This document shows positions 31,459-40,767 of a stretch of DNA of 64,000 nucleotides, piece after piece. Each line of letters starts with the position of its first letter. Positions within the stretch are counted from its first letter, which is position 1. The DNA is taken from the NCBI GenBank assembly GCA_964388445.1, contig CAYMAI010000009.1:1-64000 (forward strand). Direction: 5' to 3'. Under the pieces are notes generated by a model. That model was given only the letters and a program-made list of their open reading frames with translations, searched no databases and had not been told where the DNA came from. Origin of the DNA: CAYMAI01 sp964388445 (lineage in GTDB: Bacteria > 4484-113 > JAGGVC01). The position numbers were made by a program, and so were the translations under genes.

Positions 31459-31624
31459 GCGCATCAAAGTTACCGCAAGCGGTAAGTTGATGCGCAAGCA
31501 CGCGCGCGAACGTCACCTGCTTCGCAAGAAGAGCAGCAGAAGGAAGCGCCGCCTCAGCGTGCCCGGCACGGTTGCCGCCGCGGACGTAAAGCGCATCCGC
31601 AAGTTAATCAGCCCGGGGATATAA
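31424..31624 (+). CDS. rpmI: Ribosomal protein bL35
   Basis: The 66-residue basic protein has the L35 signature KMKTHKSTRKRIKVTASGK and ends in KRIRKLISPGI. It belongs to the 50S subunit. The ATG at 31424 lies inside the end of infC, so the two frames overlap by 35 bp and translation is probably coupled. A second ATG three codons on is possible. The usual infC-rpmI-rplT order is kept. Confidence 0.95.
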   Translation: MPKMKTHKSTRKRIKVTASGKLMRKHARERHLLRKKSSRRKRRLSVPGTVAAADVKRIRKLISPGI

Positions 31625-31627
31625 GCT

Positions 31628-31990
31628 ATGGTCAGGGTAAAAAGGGGCGTCGCGGGACGCCTAAAAAGAAAGAAGTTTTTAAAGCTCGCCAAAGGTTTCA
31701 AAGGCGTAAGAAGCACGCTCTATCGCGCGGCAAAAGAAGCCGTGTGGCACGCGTGGCGTTATGCGTACGTTGGACGCAAGCTTAGGAAACGCGATTTCCG
31801 CAGGCTTTGGACGGCGCGTGTAAACGCGGCGGCGCGCGAGCGCGGCGTCTCGTACAGTCAATTCATACGCGGCCTCAAACTTGCGGATATACATCTGAAT
31901 CGCAAGGTGCTTTCGGAACTGGCGATTCACCATCCCGACGCGTTCGACGCAATCGCCGATAACGCCAAGTCCGGCCTTAACGGCTCCTAG
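31628..31990 (+). CDS. rplT: Ribosomal protein bL20
   Basis: L20 is an early-assembly 50S protein. The 120-residue sequence starts VRVKRGVAGRLKRKKFLKLA, continues through RKRDFRRLWTARVNAAARE and ends after HHPDAFDAI, all as in the family. In several bacteria L20 represses its own operon by binding the rpmI leader, but I see no clear RNA mimic here. It starts 3 bp after the rpmI stop. Confidence 0.97.
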   Translation: MVRVKRGVAGRLKRKKFLKLAKGFKGVRSTLYRAAKEAVWHAWRYAYVGRKLRKRDFRRLWTARVNAAARERGVSYSQFIRGLKLADIHLNRKVLSELAIHHPDAFDAIADNAKSGLNGS

Positions 31991-32001
31991 GCGGGTTCGC
32001 C

Positions 32002-33030
32002 GTGGGGATTATCGAAGAGCTTTCCTCTCTGGTGCAGGACGCTCTTGCGCGCATCCCTGACGCCGCGGACGAAGAATCGCTGCGCCAAATCTCGTCCTCA
32101 TCGGTTTCGCCCAAAGGATTTATCGCGGATTTTCTTAAAAAAATCAAAGAAATACCGGCGGAAGAACGCAGGGATTTCGGCCAATCGGTCAACGCGGCGA
32201 AGCAGCAGCTTGAAAATGCGATTGCATCGAGACTTGCCGAAATTAAGCAAGCGGCGTCGTCGAAAAAGGACTACCTCGACATTACTCTCGAAGGCGCGCC
32301 GGCGCTTTGCGGCAGGCTTCATCCCACGACGCAGGCGCTTCGCCGCATATGCGACATTTTCGTTTCAATGGGTTTCGAGGTCGTTGACGGCCCCGAAATC
32401 GAGGACGAATATCACAACTTCGACGCGCTCAACATTCCGCCGCACCATCCGGCACGAGACGACGTGGACACCTTTTATCTGCACGGCGACGTAATTCTTC
32501 GCACGCATACGAGTCCGGTGCAAATACGCACGATGGAGCGCATCGAAAAGGACGAAGACCTACTCATCCGTATTATCAGCCCCGGCGTGACATACAGGCG
32601 CGACCGCCCGGACAGGACGCATACGCCGGTTTTCAGCCAAGTGGAAGGGTTGATGGTGGGGAATGGTATAAAGCTGACCCACATGGCGGGCGTAATCGAA
32701 AGCTTCGCGCGCGAATTTTTCGGGCCGCAGATAAACATCAGGCTGCGTCCCGATTTCTTCCCGTTCGTCGAGCCCGGCGGCGAAATCGCGGTCACTTGTC
32801 CGATTTGCGGCGGCAAGGGCTGCCCGACCTGCAAGAAAACCGGCTGGGTTGAAATTATGGGCTGCGGAATGGTACATCCGTCCGTGCTCGAACGGCAGGG
32901 CATCCCGCCCGCGAAATATCAAGGCTTCGCATTCGGAATGGGCGTGGAGCGCATCACGCAAATGCTCTTCCAGGTTGAAGACAGCCGCTGGTTCTTCGAA
33001 AACGACATCAGGTTTTTAAGCCAGTTTTGA
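32002..33030 (+). CDS. pheS: Phenylalanyl-tRNA synthetase alpha subunit
   Basis: PheS pairs with PheT to charge tRNA-Phe. The 342-residue chain has an N-terminal coiled coil (about 1-90) and the class II core: GRLHPTTQALRRICDIFVSM, RTHTSPVQIRTME and the C-terminal GFAFGMGVERITQMLF. A CPICGGKGCPTC zinc-like knuckle sits near residue 270, where other PheS proteins have a short loop (usually GCG or CK pairs); both CxxC pairs are intact. The start is a GTG 11 bp after rplT, without a good Shine-Dalgarno, so coupling is likely. Unusually, pheT does not follow; the next gene is moeA-like. Confidence 0.94.
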   Translation: MGIIEELSSLVQDALARIPDAADEESLRQISSSSVSPKGFIADFLKKIKEIPAEERRDFGQSVNAAKQQLENAIASRLAEIKQAASSKKDYLDITLEGAPALCGRLHPTTQALRRICDIFVSMGFEVVDGPEIEDEYHNFDALNIPPHHPARDDVDTFYLHGDVILRTHTSPVQIRTMERIEKDEDLLIRIISPGVTYRRDRPDRTHTPVFSQVEGLMVGNGIKLTHMAGVIESFAREFFGPQINIRLRPDFFPFVEPGGEIAVTCPICGGKGCPTCKKTGWVEIMGCGMVHPSVLERQGIPPAKYQGFAFGMGVERITQMLFQVEDSRWFFENDIRFLSQF

Positions 33031-33101
33031 TTGGTCTTGCGCTTGCCGCCGATTAATCGCCGATATTCGCGCAAAGTAAGCGAGATGCGCCACGCTTGCG
33101 A

Positions 33102-33107
33102 TAAAAT
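33102..33107 (+). promoter_or_regulatory. -10 element for the MoeA-like gene
   Basis: TAAAAT ends 8 nt before the ATG and no Shine-Dalgarno is visible, so a near-leaderless mRNA is likely. Confidence 0.45.
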
Positions 33108-33115
33108 AGCCCGTC

Positions 33116-34402
33116 ATGCCTCAAAACCATTCTTTCGATTCGGCCGAAGCGGCGGTGCTCGCGAAGATAATGCCGCTCGGCGGCGAGATGATGCCGCTCA
33201 GGTGGTGCTTTTTCAAGTATCTCTCCGCCGACCTTTATGCGGCCGGGCCGCTTCCGCCGTTTTCGCTGGTTACTACCGACGGTTTCGCGGTGGCGTCGCG
33301 CGAGCTTGAAAAAGCCTCGCCGGAGCAGCCCGTCAAGCTGGAAATTATCGAATCGGTAACGGCGGGCCAGGCGCAGTCGAAAAGACTTAACGACAAATCC
33401 TGCAGCTTCGTTGAAAGCGGATCGCCGGTGCCGAGAGGAGCGGACGCGGTCGTCGATGAATCGGCGGCAAAGCGCGTCCTCGAATTCGCTGAGTTCGCGT
33501 CGCCGGTGAGGAAGGGAACGGGCGTCCAGATGGAAGGCTCAGTCGTACGGCAAGGCGACCTCGTGATGCGAAAGGGAGATTACCTTACTCCTGCTCGCGT
33601 TGGCATTCTCGCCGCTCTCGGCAATTCGGAAGCCGCCGTTTGCCGGCCGCCGGTTATCGGAATCATAAGTACGGGCAGCGAGCTTGCCGCGTTCGACGAG
33701 CAAATGCCCCGCCCGGCCCAACTTCGCGATTCTAACACTCAAATGCTCGCCGCGAAACTCGCCGAAATGCGGCTGCCGAATATGGTTCTCGGCGTCGTTC
33801 CTGACAGCAGAAACGCTCTCGTGGAAGAAATAATGCAAGTCGTTCATCAGGTGGACGGCCTTATCGTCACTGGCGGCAAGGTGAAGGGCCGCCGCCAATT
33901 TTTGGAGGAAACCGTACAGTCGTCCGGCGAGTTAATCATATCCGGCGTGGATATGATGCCGGGCGGAAGTTTCAGTTTCGGGCTGTTCCAAGGCAAGCCG
34001 CTTTTCGCGCTTCCCGGCTCTCCGGCGGATGCGCTGCTAACTTTCGATTTGCTCGTCAAACCGGCGATTCTGAAAATGATGGGCGCACGCGATTACCGTC
34101 AGGTTTCGCGTCAAGGCGTGCTTTCGAGTCCGCTCTCCGCCGAATGTGCCTGCGACACGTTTATTTGGGCGAGGTTCGAAATGAGCGGAGACTCAAAGTT
34201 TCACGTTACGCCGCTCACGCCCGGCGCCGGCGCGACGCTTGCGGACACGATAAGGTCGAGCTGCGTCATTCGACTGCAACCCGGCGCTCATAACATGCGG
34301 GCGGGCGACCCGGTCAACTTCGTCGCGACAAGTCCGGACAGGCTTTTGACGCCGCCGCTCTTTGCCCCCGGAGCCAAGGATTCGTCCTCGAACGGCGCAT
34401 AA
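33116..34402 (+). CDS. MoeA-like molybdopterin molybdenumtransferase with altered motifs
   Basis: MoeA inserts molybdate into adenylated molybdopterin. The 428-residue protein has the MoeA fold in order: TTDGFAVASRE (usually MDGYA), FVESGSPVPRGADAVV, DYLTPARVGILAALG, IISTGSEL, DSNTQMLAAKL, and ALPGSPADALLTF. Two catalytic loops are changed: the TTGGxSxGxxD-type loop reads VTGGKVKGRRQF, and the usual MKPGKP reads MMPGGS. It may have lost or changed activity, or be a paralogue with another role. No other molybdenum-cofactor gene is in the window. A TAAAAT 8 nt upstream of the ATG suggests its own near-leaderless transcript. Confidence 0.78.
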   Translation: MPQNHSFDSAEAAVLAKIMPLGGEMMPLRWCFFKYLSADLYAAGPLPPFSLVTTDGFAVASRELEKASPEQPVKLEIIESVTAGQAQSKRLNDKSCSFVESGSPVPRGADAVVDESAAKRVLEFAEFASPVRKGTGVQMEGSVVRQGDLVMRKGDYLTPARVGILAALGNSEAAVCRPPVIGIISTGSELAAFDEQMPRPAQLRDSNTQMLAAKLAEMRLPNMVLGVVPDSRNALVEEIMQVVHQVDGLIVTGGKVKGRRQFLEETVQSSGELIISGVDMMPGGSFSFGLFQGKPLFALPGSPADALLTFDLLVKPAILKMMGARDYRQVSRQGVLSSPLSAECACDTFIWARFEMSGDSKFHVTPLTPGAGATLADTIRSSCVIRLQPGAHNMRAGDPVNFVATSPDRLLTPPLFAPGAKDSSSNGA

Positions 34403-34539
34403 CGGCGCGTTTTCGCTGGAATTTCGGGTTTGCTCCGCCTGTTTTACGGTTTTTCACGGAATTTATGCGACAACCGCGCATATTCACGAGTAAAATATAT
34501 CTGTCTTTATGTATCATTTCTATTTCAGCGGAGGCGGTC

Positions 34540-37500
34540 ATGCGCCTTGTCCACATTCCCGTTATCGTCTGTCTTTTCGCGCTTTTCGGATGTTCGTCCG
34601 GAAGCCGTACGTTCACCGGCGGCATCCCGGCGGAAAATAACGAATCGGTCAAACTGCCGAGCATCGCTTCCGCGCCGGGAGATGCGGGATTCATCCAAGT
34701 CTCGCCAGGCGCCGTGGCCGGCGAGGATTACATCCCCGGCGAAATCCTAATCGGGTTCGGCGCGGATATAAAGGCGCGTGAATTCGAAGGAGCCATAACC
34801 GGTTTCAATCCGGCGTCGGGAGCGGCGTTTGTTCCTCCGTCCAATCCGGGGCTATATCAAAACAGCACGCACGCGGCGTTCGCGCGTTTTCTCGCGGCGG
34901 AATTCAATATGAGCGTCATTCCGAATTCGGAAGCGTACGTCGAAGAATTGAATTTTTGCACGTACAGGCTTGCGGGCGGGGAATCGGCGGAGGAAACCGC
35001 AAGGAAAATCAGGCTCAAGTATCCGTCCGAAGTCAAGTATATTCAGTACAACCAAATTTTCAGGCCGATGTTTGAACCGGACGACCCGGAGTATTTGAAC
35101 GGAAACCTATGGGCGATGCCGAAAATCGAAGCGAACGTGGCGTGGGACACGACCGCCGGTGCGGGTGCGACGGTCGCGGTAATCGACAGCGGAATACGCG
35201 AAACGCACGAAGACCTTAACTGGATTCAGCCGCCGGGTTACATTCTCGACCTAGTGAACAACGACACGATTCCGGACGACGAAAACGGCCACGGCACTCA
35301 CGTCTGCGGCACGGTCGGCGCAATCGGCAATAACGGAAAGGGCGTCATCGGCGTCGCTTACGAATGCGACATTATTCCGATTAAAGCGCTGGGTTCGCAA
35401 GGCTACGCCACATCCGGCAGCGTGGCGACCGGAATCACTCTGGCGCGAATTCTCGAAGCGGATGTAATAAATCTAAGCCTCGGCTCGTATTCCGCGGACA
35501 GGGCGACGTTCGAAGCGTCGGTGAACGCGTGGAACGCGGGTCTAGTCATTATCGCCGCCGCCGGCAACGACAGCACGTCGAATTACTTTTTATATCCGGG
35601 ATCGCATCCGCACGTAATAAACGTCGGCGCGACAACGAGCAACGATAACCGCGCAAGCTATTCTAATCGCGGAAGAACGCTTGACATCGCGGCGCCGGGC
35701 GGCGGTACGTTCGGCACCGGAAGAATTCGCAGCACTTCGTTCGGCGGATTCACGGGATACACGTGGATGAACGGCACCAGTATGGCGAGTCCGCACGCCG
35801 CGGGCGCCGCCGCATTGATACTCGCGAACGACCCTACGCTTACGAACAACGAAGTTCGCGGACTTCTCGAAGGCGCGGGCGACGACGTTCTTAACCAAAC
35901 GGACTGGCGCGTTTTAACCAAAATCCTGCGGCTCAATCCAGCGAAATCGCTTTCCGCATCCGTAACGGATTTTCCCGAAGTGAACATTACGAGCCACACC
36001 GACGGCGACGCGGAATCGGGCAACTTTACGCTTTCCGCGAGCGTGACCGCGCCGAACGGCGGCGAGAAAATGCGCTGGTACATCGACGGCGAATACATCG
36101 GCCATTCGACCGACGCGCCATGGGAGCGTGCGATAAACGTCGTGGGAATGATACCCGGAGTGCACACTTTCACCGCGGAAGTTATCGACGCGGCGAATCT
36201 GCATGGTTATTCGTCCGTGGAAATCAACATCGCGCTTCCGTCGATGGATACGCCGTATTGGACTACCGTACAGGATCCGCCGTTTACGGACGAATGGAAC
36301 GCGCTCGACTATGCCGGCGCATCGAGGTGGCAGGAAGTTGAAAAAACGCCGGGCGAAAAAATGCTCTATTTCGGCGACCCCGACAAATCCGGCGGGCCGG
36401 GATATTATAACGACGACACCGACGCGCTTCTTTCTCCGAACTTCAATCTCGCGGGCTTAACTTCGCCGTTTTTCAAATTCGAAATGGCGTTCGAGCTTGG
36501 CGCCTACATGATTATGACTCTGCGGGTTATCGACAGCTCCGGCAAAGACGACATAATCGGATACATCGGCACTTCGAGCGGCACGATCAGAAATCCAAAC
36601 TGGCCAAATCTGTCGAAGTACGAAATCAACCTAAGCGCGTATCAGGGGAACGTGGCGCGCGTCGAGTTTTGGATGCAGCGCTATTCGCAAAGCGTCGGGC
36701 TCGGCGAGGGCGTGTACATCGACAACGTTCTCGTTTCTGAAACTTCCGCGCAGCCGATTGTGCAATTGGTTTCGCCCGACAGAAATTCTGTTATATACGG
36801 CGAAAAGGAAATCGTTACGAACATAACGGACGACAAGGGCATCGTTATAAAGGCGGAACTGGTGGAGACCGTGTCGGGCGACGTGCTTCAGACCCTGACG
36901 AACGAGCCGTTCACGTTCACGCTCGACACCACGGCCTATCCAGACGGGCTGCGCGAGTTTCACATCGTCGCTTACGACGAAATTTCGTATATGGGATTTT
37001 TCACGCCGACGGCGGTCTCGATGTTCCAAGTAATACACAATACCCCCGTCGTGATAGACGAATTCGCGCCGGTTTACGGCACGGTCGCGACGCCGGTAAC
37101 GCTTAGCGGAAGCGGGTTCGGCGATTTTTACGCGGGCGGTATCGGGCCGACGGCGTACAGACATTCGTTCCTGTTTTTCACGGGCGAAGACGGGCTTGTC
37201 GAAGCCGAAGTGTCCGAAGAAACCTGGACGCAATCCTCGATTACGGCGGCGGTGCCGGATGGCGCGATAACCGGCCCGATTTACGTCGTCATCGGCGACA
37301 TCGAAACGCCGACTCCGGGCGATTTCGCGGTGGGCGAAGTGGCGGGATTCGCGTTCGTCGAACCCGCCGGCGGCGCGCTAATGCCGATGAACGGCTCTCT
37401 GAATTTCAAACTCACGCCCCAACCGTTCGCGTCCGCGGTCAGCCTCGCCTGTTTGGACGAGTCCGGCAACGCGCTGGGGATTCCATTCCCGAAAATCACT

Positions 37501-37815
37501 TCTTTCGACGACATACAGTTTCTGCTCGGCACGATTCCGTTTCCGAAAAACGGAAAATACACGCTCAAAGCGACGGCGTTCGCCTCATCCGGCGACCTGA
37601 TAGCCGAAGTCGATTTTTGGGTGGAGAAACTTCGCGGCGATTTCAACGGCGACAGATTCGTGACGATGGCGGACCTCGATTTCCTACGCGCGCGGCTTTG
37701 GAAAACGCCCGCCGACCCCGAATGGATTCCATATCTCGACGTTGACCGAAACGGAATAATCGACGAAGGCGACGCTACAGCCGTCGGATATTTTTACCTT
37801 CTCTCGTCCGGCTAG
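34540..37815 (+). CDS. Subtilase (S8) lipoprotein with C-terminal dockerin-like module
   Basis: This 1091-residue secreted protein starts with a lipoprotein signal ending in the lipobox LFGC (Cys about 18). Residues about 60-190 resemble a fervidolysin-type prodomain (YIPGEILIGFG). The subtilisin triad is complete: Asp in VAVIDSGIRETH (about 215), His in NGHGTHVCGTV (about 253), Ser in GTSMASPHAAGAAAL (about 413). Three or four beta-sandwich domains follow, including an IPT/TIG-like part (VIDEFAPVYGTVATPVTLSG). The last 60 residues hold two dockerin-type calcium loops, DFNGDRFVTMADLD and DVDRNGIIDEGDA. I chose the ATG at 34540 for its GGAGG and for the lipobox; an ATG at 34465 would spoil the signal. 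A GCGACA/TAAAAT promoter precedes it. The stop overlaps that of gcvPB. Confidence 0.9.
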   Translation: MRLVHIPVIVCLFALFGCSSGSRTFTGGIPAENNESVKLPSIASAPGDAGFIQVSPGAVAGEDYIPGEILIGFGADIKAREFEGAITGFNPASGAAFVPPSNPGLYQNSTHAAFARFLAAEFNMSVIPNSEAYVEELNFCTYRLAGGESAEETARKIRLKYPSEVKYIQYNQIFRPMFEPDDPEYLNGNLWAMPKIEANVAWDTTAGAGATVAVIDSGIRETHEDLNWIQPPGYILDLVNNDTIPDDENGHGTHVCGTVGAIGNNGKGVIGVAYECDIIPIKALGSQGYATSGSVATGITLARILEADVINLSLGSYSADRATFEASVNAWNAGLVIIAAAGNDSTSNYFLYPGSHPHVINVGATTSNDNRASYSNRGRTLDIAAPGGGTFGTGRIRSTSFGGFTGYTWMNGTSMASPHAAGAAALILANDPTLTNNEVRGLLEGAGDDVLNQTDWRVLTKILRLNPAKSLSASVTDFPEVNITSHTDGDAESGNFTLSASVTAPNGGEKMRWYIDGEYIGHSTDAPWERAINVVGMIPGVHTFTAEVIDAANLHGYSSVEINIALPSMDTPYWTTVQDPPFTDEWNALDYAGASRWQEVEKTPGEKMLYFGDPDKSGGPGYYNDDTDALLSPNFNLAGLTSPFFKFEMAFELGAYMIMTLRVIDSSGKDDIIGYIGTSSGTIRNPNWPNLSKYEINLSAYQGNVARVEFWMQRYSQSVGLGEGVYIDNVLVSETSAQPIVQLVSPDRNSVIYGEKEIVTNITDDKGIVIKAELVETVSGDVLQTLTNEPFTFTLDTTAYPDGLREFHIVAYDEISYMGFFTPTAVSMFQVIHNTPVVIDEFAPVYGTVATPVTLSGSGFGDFYAGGIGPTAYRHSFLFFTGEDGLVEAEVSEETWTQSSITAAVPDGAITGPIYVVIGDIETPTPGDFAVGEVAGFAFVEPAGGALMPMNGSLNFKLTPQPFASAVSLACLDESGNALGIPFPKITSFDDIQFLLGTIPFPKNGKYTLKATAFASSGDLIAEVDFWVEKLRGDFNGDRFVTMADLDFLRARLWKTPADPEWIPYLDVDRNGIIDEGDATAVGYFYLLSSG

Positions 37816-39308
37816 GCTTCGCTTTCGCTCTTTGCGCCGTCTTCTTCCGGAATCCAACGGGGAACCAGATTGCGCGCCGCGCCGGTTTCGTCCGGATTCA
37901 CGATTTGCAGTTTCGAGCCGTCCAGCTTTTTGAATCCGTCCGGGTCTTTCTTGATTTCCTCCGCGAACCTAAGCATTACGCCGCAGAAATTGTCCAGCGT
38001 TTCCTTGCTTTCGGTTTCCGTCGGCTCTATCATCATCGCCTCGTGGACGATTAGCGGAAAATATGTCGTCGGCGCGTGAATTCCGTTTTCGAGAAGTTTC
38101 TTGGCGATTATTTTCGCCGTCACTCCGTAATCGCGTTTGAAGTTGTCCGCGCTGGCCACGAATTCGTGCATACAGTGTGAGAGAAATGGAATTTCGAATT
38201 CGCCCTTTAGCCGCGCCTGAATGTAGTTTGCGTTGATAATCGCATTTTCGGATATACGCTTAAGCCCGTTTTTTCCGTGATGAACGATGTATGTATAGGC
38301 TCGGACAAGAACGAGGAAGTTGCCCCACCACGCCTTCATTCGTCCGATGGTTTTTTCCGGCGTTTTGACCAGCGCGCCGCCTTCGCCGCTTTCGAATATC
38401 GCGCCCGGCAAATACGGCGCGAGAAACGCCTTAACGCCTATCGGGCCTGCGCCCGGCCCGCCGCCGCCGTGCGGAGTCGAAAACGTTTTGTGCGTGTTTA
38501 AGTGCATCAAATCGAAACCCATATCGCCCATGCGAGCGATTCCGAGAAGCGCGTTAAGATTCGCGCCGTCGTAGTATAAAAGCCCGCCCGCGTCATGAAT
38601 GAGTTTGGCGATTTCCAAAATGTGCGTTTCGAATAGACCCAAAGTGTTTGGATTCGTGAGCATTATTCCGGCTATTTTATCCGCGCCATGCTTTTCGATT
38701 ACGGCTTTTATAGCCGCGGGATCGGTCAGCCCGTCTCCGCAACTGACGACCTCGGCCACCCGAAAACCCGCCACCGCGGCGCTCGCCGGATTCGTTCCGT
38801 GCGCGCTGTCCGGCACGATCATCACGTCGCGTTCCGGCTGGCCGATTTCGTCGAAATACTTGCGGAAAACCAGCATTCCGGAATATTCGCCTTGCGCGCC
38901 GGCCGCGGGCTGAAGCGCGAACTCGTCCATGCCGGTGATTTCGCAAAGCCACGCGGACAAATCGGCGAGCATTTCCACCGCTCCCGGTACTGTCTCAACG
39001 GGCTGGGATGGATGTATCTGCGAAAATCCCGCCGCCGCCGCCGCCGCGTCGGTAAGCCGGGGATTGTATTTCATCGTGCAACTGCCGAGCGGATAAAACC
39101 CGCTGTCCACGCCGAACGTGCGCTGAGACAAGCGCGTATAGTGGCGCACCACGTCTAGGTGCGATACTTCCGGCATCGCAAGCTCATGAGCCAGCGCAAA
39201 TTCCGCGTCCGCCTTGAACTCCGCTTCGAAATCTCTCGCCGGAAATTTGACGCCGCGGCGGCCGGGTACGCTTTCCTCGAAAATCAATTTGTCTTTTACG
39301 TGGGTCAT
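37812..39308 (-). CDS. gcvPB: Glycine dehydrogenase (decarboxylating), subunit 2
   Basis: In lineages with a split P-protein, GcvPA and GcvPB together decarboxylate glycine with PLP and pass the aminomethyl group to the H-protein lipoyl arm. The 498-residue subunit 2 carries the PLP-lysine motif HLNTHKTFSTPHGGGGPG, MPEVSHLDVVRHYTRLS, GFYPLGSCTMKYNPRL, and a C-terminal HEAMMIEPTETESKE. Length fits the family. The ATG overlaps the gcvPA stop by 4 bp (ATGA), so the genes are coupled. Its stop shares a CTAG with the convergent subtilase stop. GcvT and GcvH are not in the window. Confidence 0.95.
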   Translation of the reverse strand: MTHVKDKLIFEESVPGRRGVKFPARDFEAEFKADAEFALAHELAMPEVSHLDVVRHYTRLSQRTFGVDSGFYPLGSCTMKYNPRLTDAAAAAAGFSQIHPSQPVETVPGAVEMLADLSAWLCEITGMDEFALQPAAGAQGEYSGMLVFRKYFDEIGQPERDVMIVPDSAHGTNPASAAVAGFRVAEVVSCGDGLTDPAAIKAVIEKHGADKIAGIMLTNPNTLGLFETHILEIAKLIHDAGGLLYYDGANLNALLGIARMGDMGFDLMHLNTHKTFSTPHGGGGPGAGPIGVKAFLAPYLPGAIFESGEGGALVKTPEKTIGRMKAWWGNFLVLVRAYTYIVHHGKNGLKRISENAIINANYIQARLKGEFEIPFLSHCMHEFVASADNFKRDYGVTAKIIAKKLLENGIHAPTTYFPLIVHEAMMIEPTETESKETLDNFCGVMLRFAEEIKKDPDGFKKLDGSKLQIVNPDETGAARNLVPRWIPEEDGAKSESEA

Positions 39309-40666
39309 TTAGCCACCTCTTCGGCTATCGCCGCCGCGAATTCGTCCAAATCTTCCTTTTTGTGCTGTTCGGTCGTGGCGATTAGCCACATGTTCGCTGC
39401 GCCGCCGAAATCGGACAGCCGGATTCCGGGCAGAAATCCTCTTGCTACGAGTCTGTCGAAAACCGAAGCGCAATCTTTGCAGTCGAGCTTTATCGTGAAT
39501 TCGTTGAAAAACTCCGAGCCTGGATTCGCGTTCGTTATGCCGTCTATCGCGGTCAGCTTCGCTTCCAAATAGTGCGCCGCTCCGCTTTCAAGTGCGCCGA
39601 CTTCCCGAAATCCTTCCTTGCCGATTGACGACAGATAAATCGTCGCGGTAAGCGCCATGAGCGCCTGATTCGTGCAAATGCTCGAATTCGCCTTGTCTCG
39701 CCGTATATGCTGCTCCCGCGCCTGCAAAGTCATTACGTAAGCGGTTTTGCCGGTTTCGTCAACGGTTTTGCCGATTAGCCTGCCCGGCAGGAATCTGACT
39801 AGGTCTTTCGTGCAAGAGAGAAAGCCCAGCGCAGGCCCGCCCCATCCCATCGGGATGCCGAGAGGCTGCCCCTCGCCGTACGCGATGTCCGCTCCGAAAT
39901 CGCCCGGACGCTTTACATGCGCGGCGCAAAACGGGTAATAACCGATTGCGAGCAGCGTTTTATATTCGCTGCAGATTCCGGCAAGTTTAGATATTCCTTT
40001 TTCGAAACAGCCATAGAAATTCGGTATCTCGACGGCTACGCAAGCCACGTCGCCGCCGGAAAGCAGTTCCCGCAATTTCTCCGAATCGATTTCGAAATGT
40101 TCGGAGTCTTTGTACGGCAGCGGAATACGCTCCATTTTCCAGCCGACGTTGTACGTATCGAACGTTTCGATGTGGTGCGGATGCAGGTGATTGCTGACGA
40201 TTACTTTCCTGCGTTTCGTCGCGCAACGGGCGATGTTGAGCGCGTCGGCGCATGCGGATGCGCCGTCATAGCTCGACGCGTTCGAAACCGGAAGACCCGT
40301 TATTTCGGAAATGTAGGTTTGATATTCGAAAATCGTCTGCAGCAGGCCTTGGCTTACTTCCGGCTGGTACGGAGTGTACGCGGTCACGAACTCCGAGCGG
40401 GTCGAAAGCTGCGCGGAGACGGGCGGAATATAGTGGTTGTATATGCCGCCCCCCGCGAACATTTTGCCGGGCGGGAACACCGTGTTGCGGGCGGCAAGCG
40501 CGCGCAGTTTTTCAAGCGTTTCCATTTCGGAAAGGCCTTCCGGCAGCCGAAGCTCGCCGGAGCGGACATCGGCGGGAACGGCATCGAGCAGACTTTCGAA
40601 ATCCGCGACTCCGATTTCGGCGAGCATCTCCTTGCGCTGTTCGCCGGTATTCGATATATAAGGCAT
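39305..40666 (-). CDS. gcvPA: Glycine dehydrogenase (decarboxylating), subunit 1
   Basis: Subunit 1 of the split glycine cleavage P-protein. The 453-residue sequence has the N-terminal YISNTGEQRKEMLAEIGV, GGGIYNHYIPPVSAQLSTR, TPYQPEVSQGLLQTIFEYQ, and QALMALTATIYLSSIG, all typical. It lacks the PLP lysine, which lies in GcvPB. The ATG at 40666 is preceded by GGAG 6 nt upstream, and a good promoter lies about 30 bp farther on. Upstream on the same strand, 101 bp away, ends the discoidin-like membrane gene. Confidence 0.95.
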   Translation of the reverse strand: MPYISNTGEQRKEMLAEIGVADFESLLDAVPADVRSGELRLPEGLSEMETLEKLRALAARNTVFPPGKMFAGGGIYNHYIPPVSAQLSTRSEFVTAYTPYQPEVSQGLLQTIFEYQTYISEITGLPVSNASSYDGASACADALNIARCATKRRKVIVSNHLHPHHIETFDTYNVGWKMERIPLPYKDSEHFEIDSEKLRELLSGGDVACVAVEIPNFYGCFEKGISKLAGICSEYKTLLAIGYYPFCAAHVKRPGDFGADIAYGEGQPLGIPMGWGGPALGFLSCTKDLVRFLPGRLIGKTVDETGKTAYVMTLQAREQHIRRDKANSSICTNQALMALTATIYLSSIGKEGFREVGALESGAAHYLEAKLTAIDGITNANPGSEFFNEFTIKLDCKDCASVFDRLVARGFLPGIRLSDFGGAANMWLIATTEQHKKEDLDEFAAAIAEEVAK

Positions 40667-40697
40667 GTTTACTCCAAAGAGGCTTGTCGGACGGCTG

Positions 40698-40725
40698 ATT
40701 TTACCCTCGAAAACGGGCGCCGCAA
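40698..40725 (-). promoter_or_regulatory. Promoter of gcvPA-gcvPB
   Basis: TTGCGG (40720-40725) and TAAAAT (40698-40703) on the minus strand are 16 bp apart. I saw no glycine riboswitch in the 30-nt leader. Confidence 0.5.
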
Positions 40726-40767
40726 CCCATGTGACGCTTACGCCCCGTTATCACATGCGCCGCGCCT

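Noticed and set aside
40667..40767. A glycine riboswitch before gcvPA
   Set aside because: The transcribed leader would be about 30 nt, too short for an aptamer.
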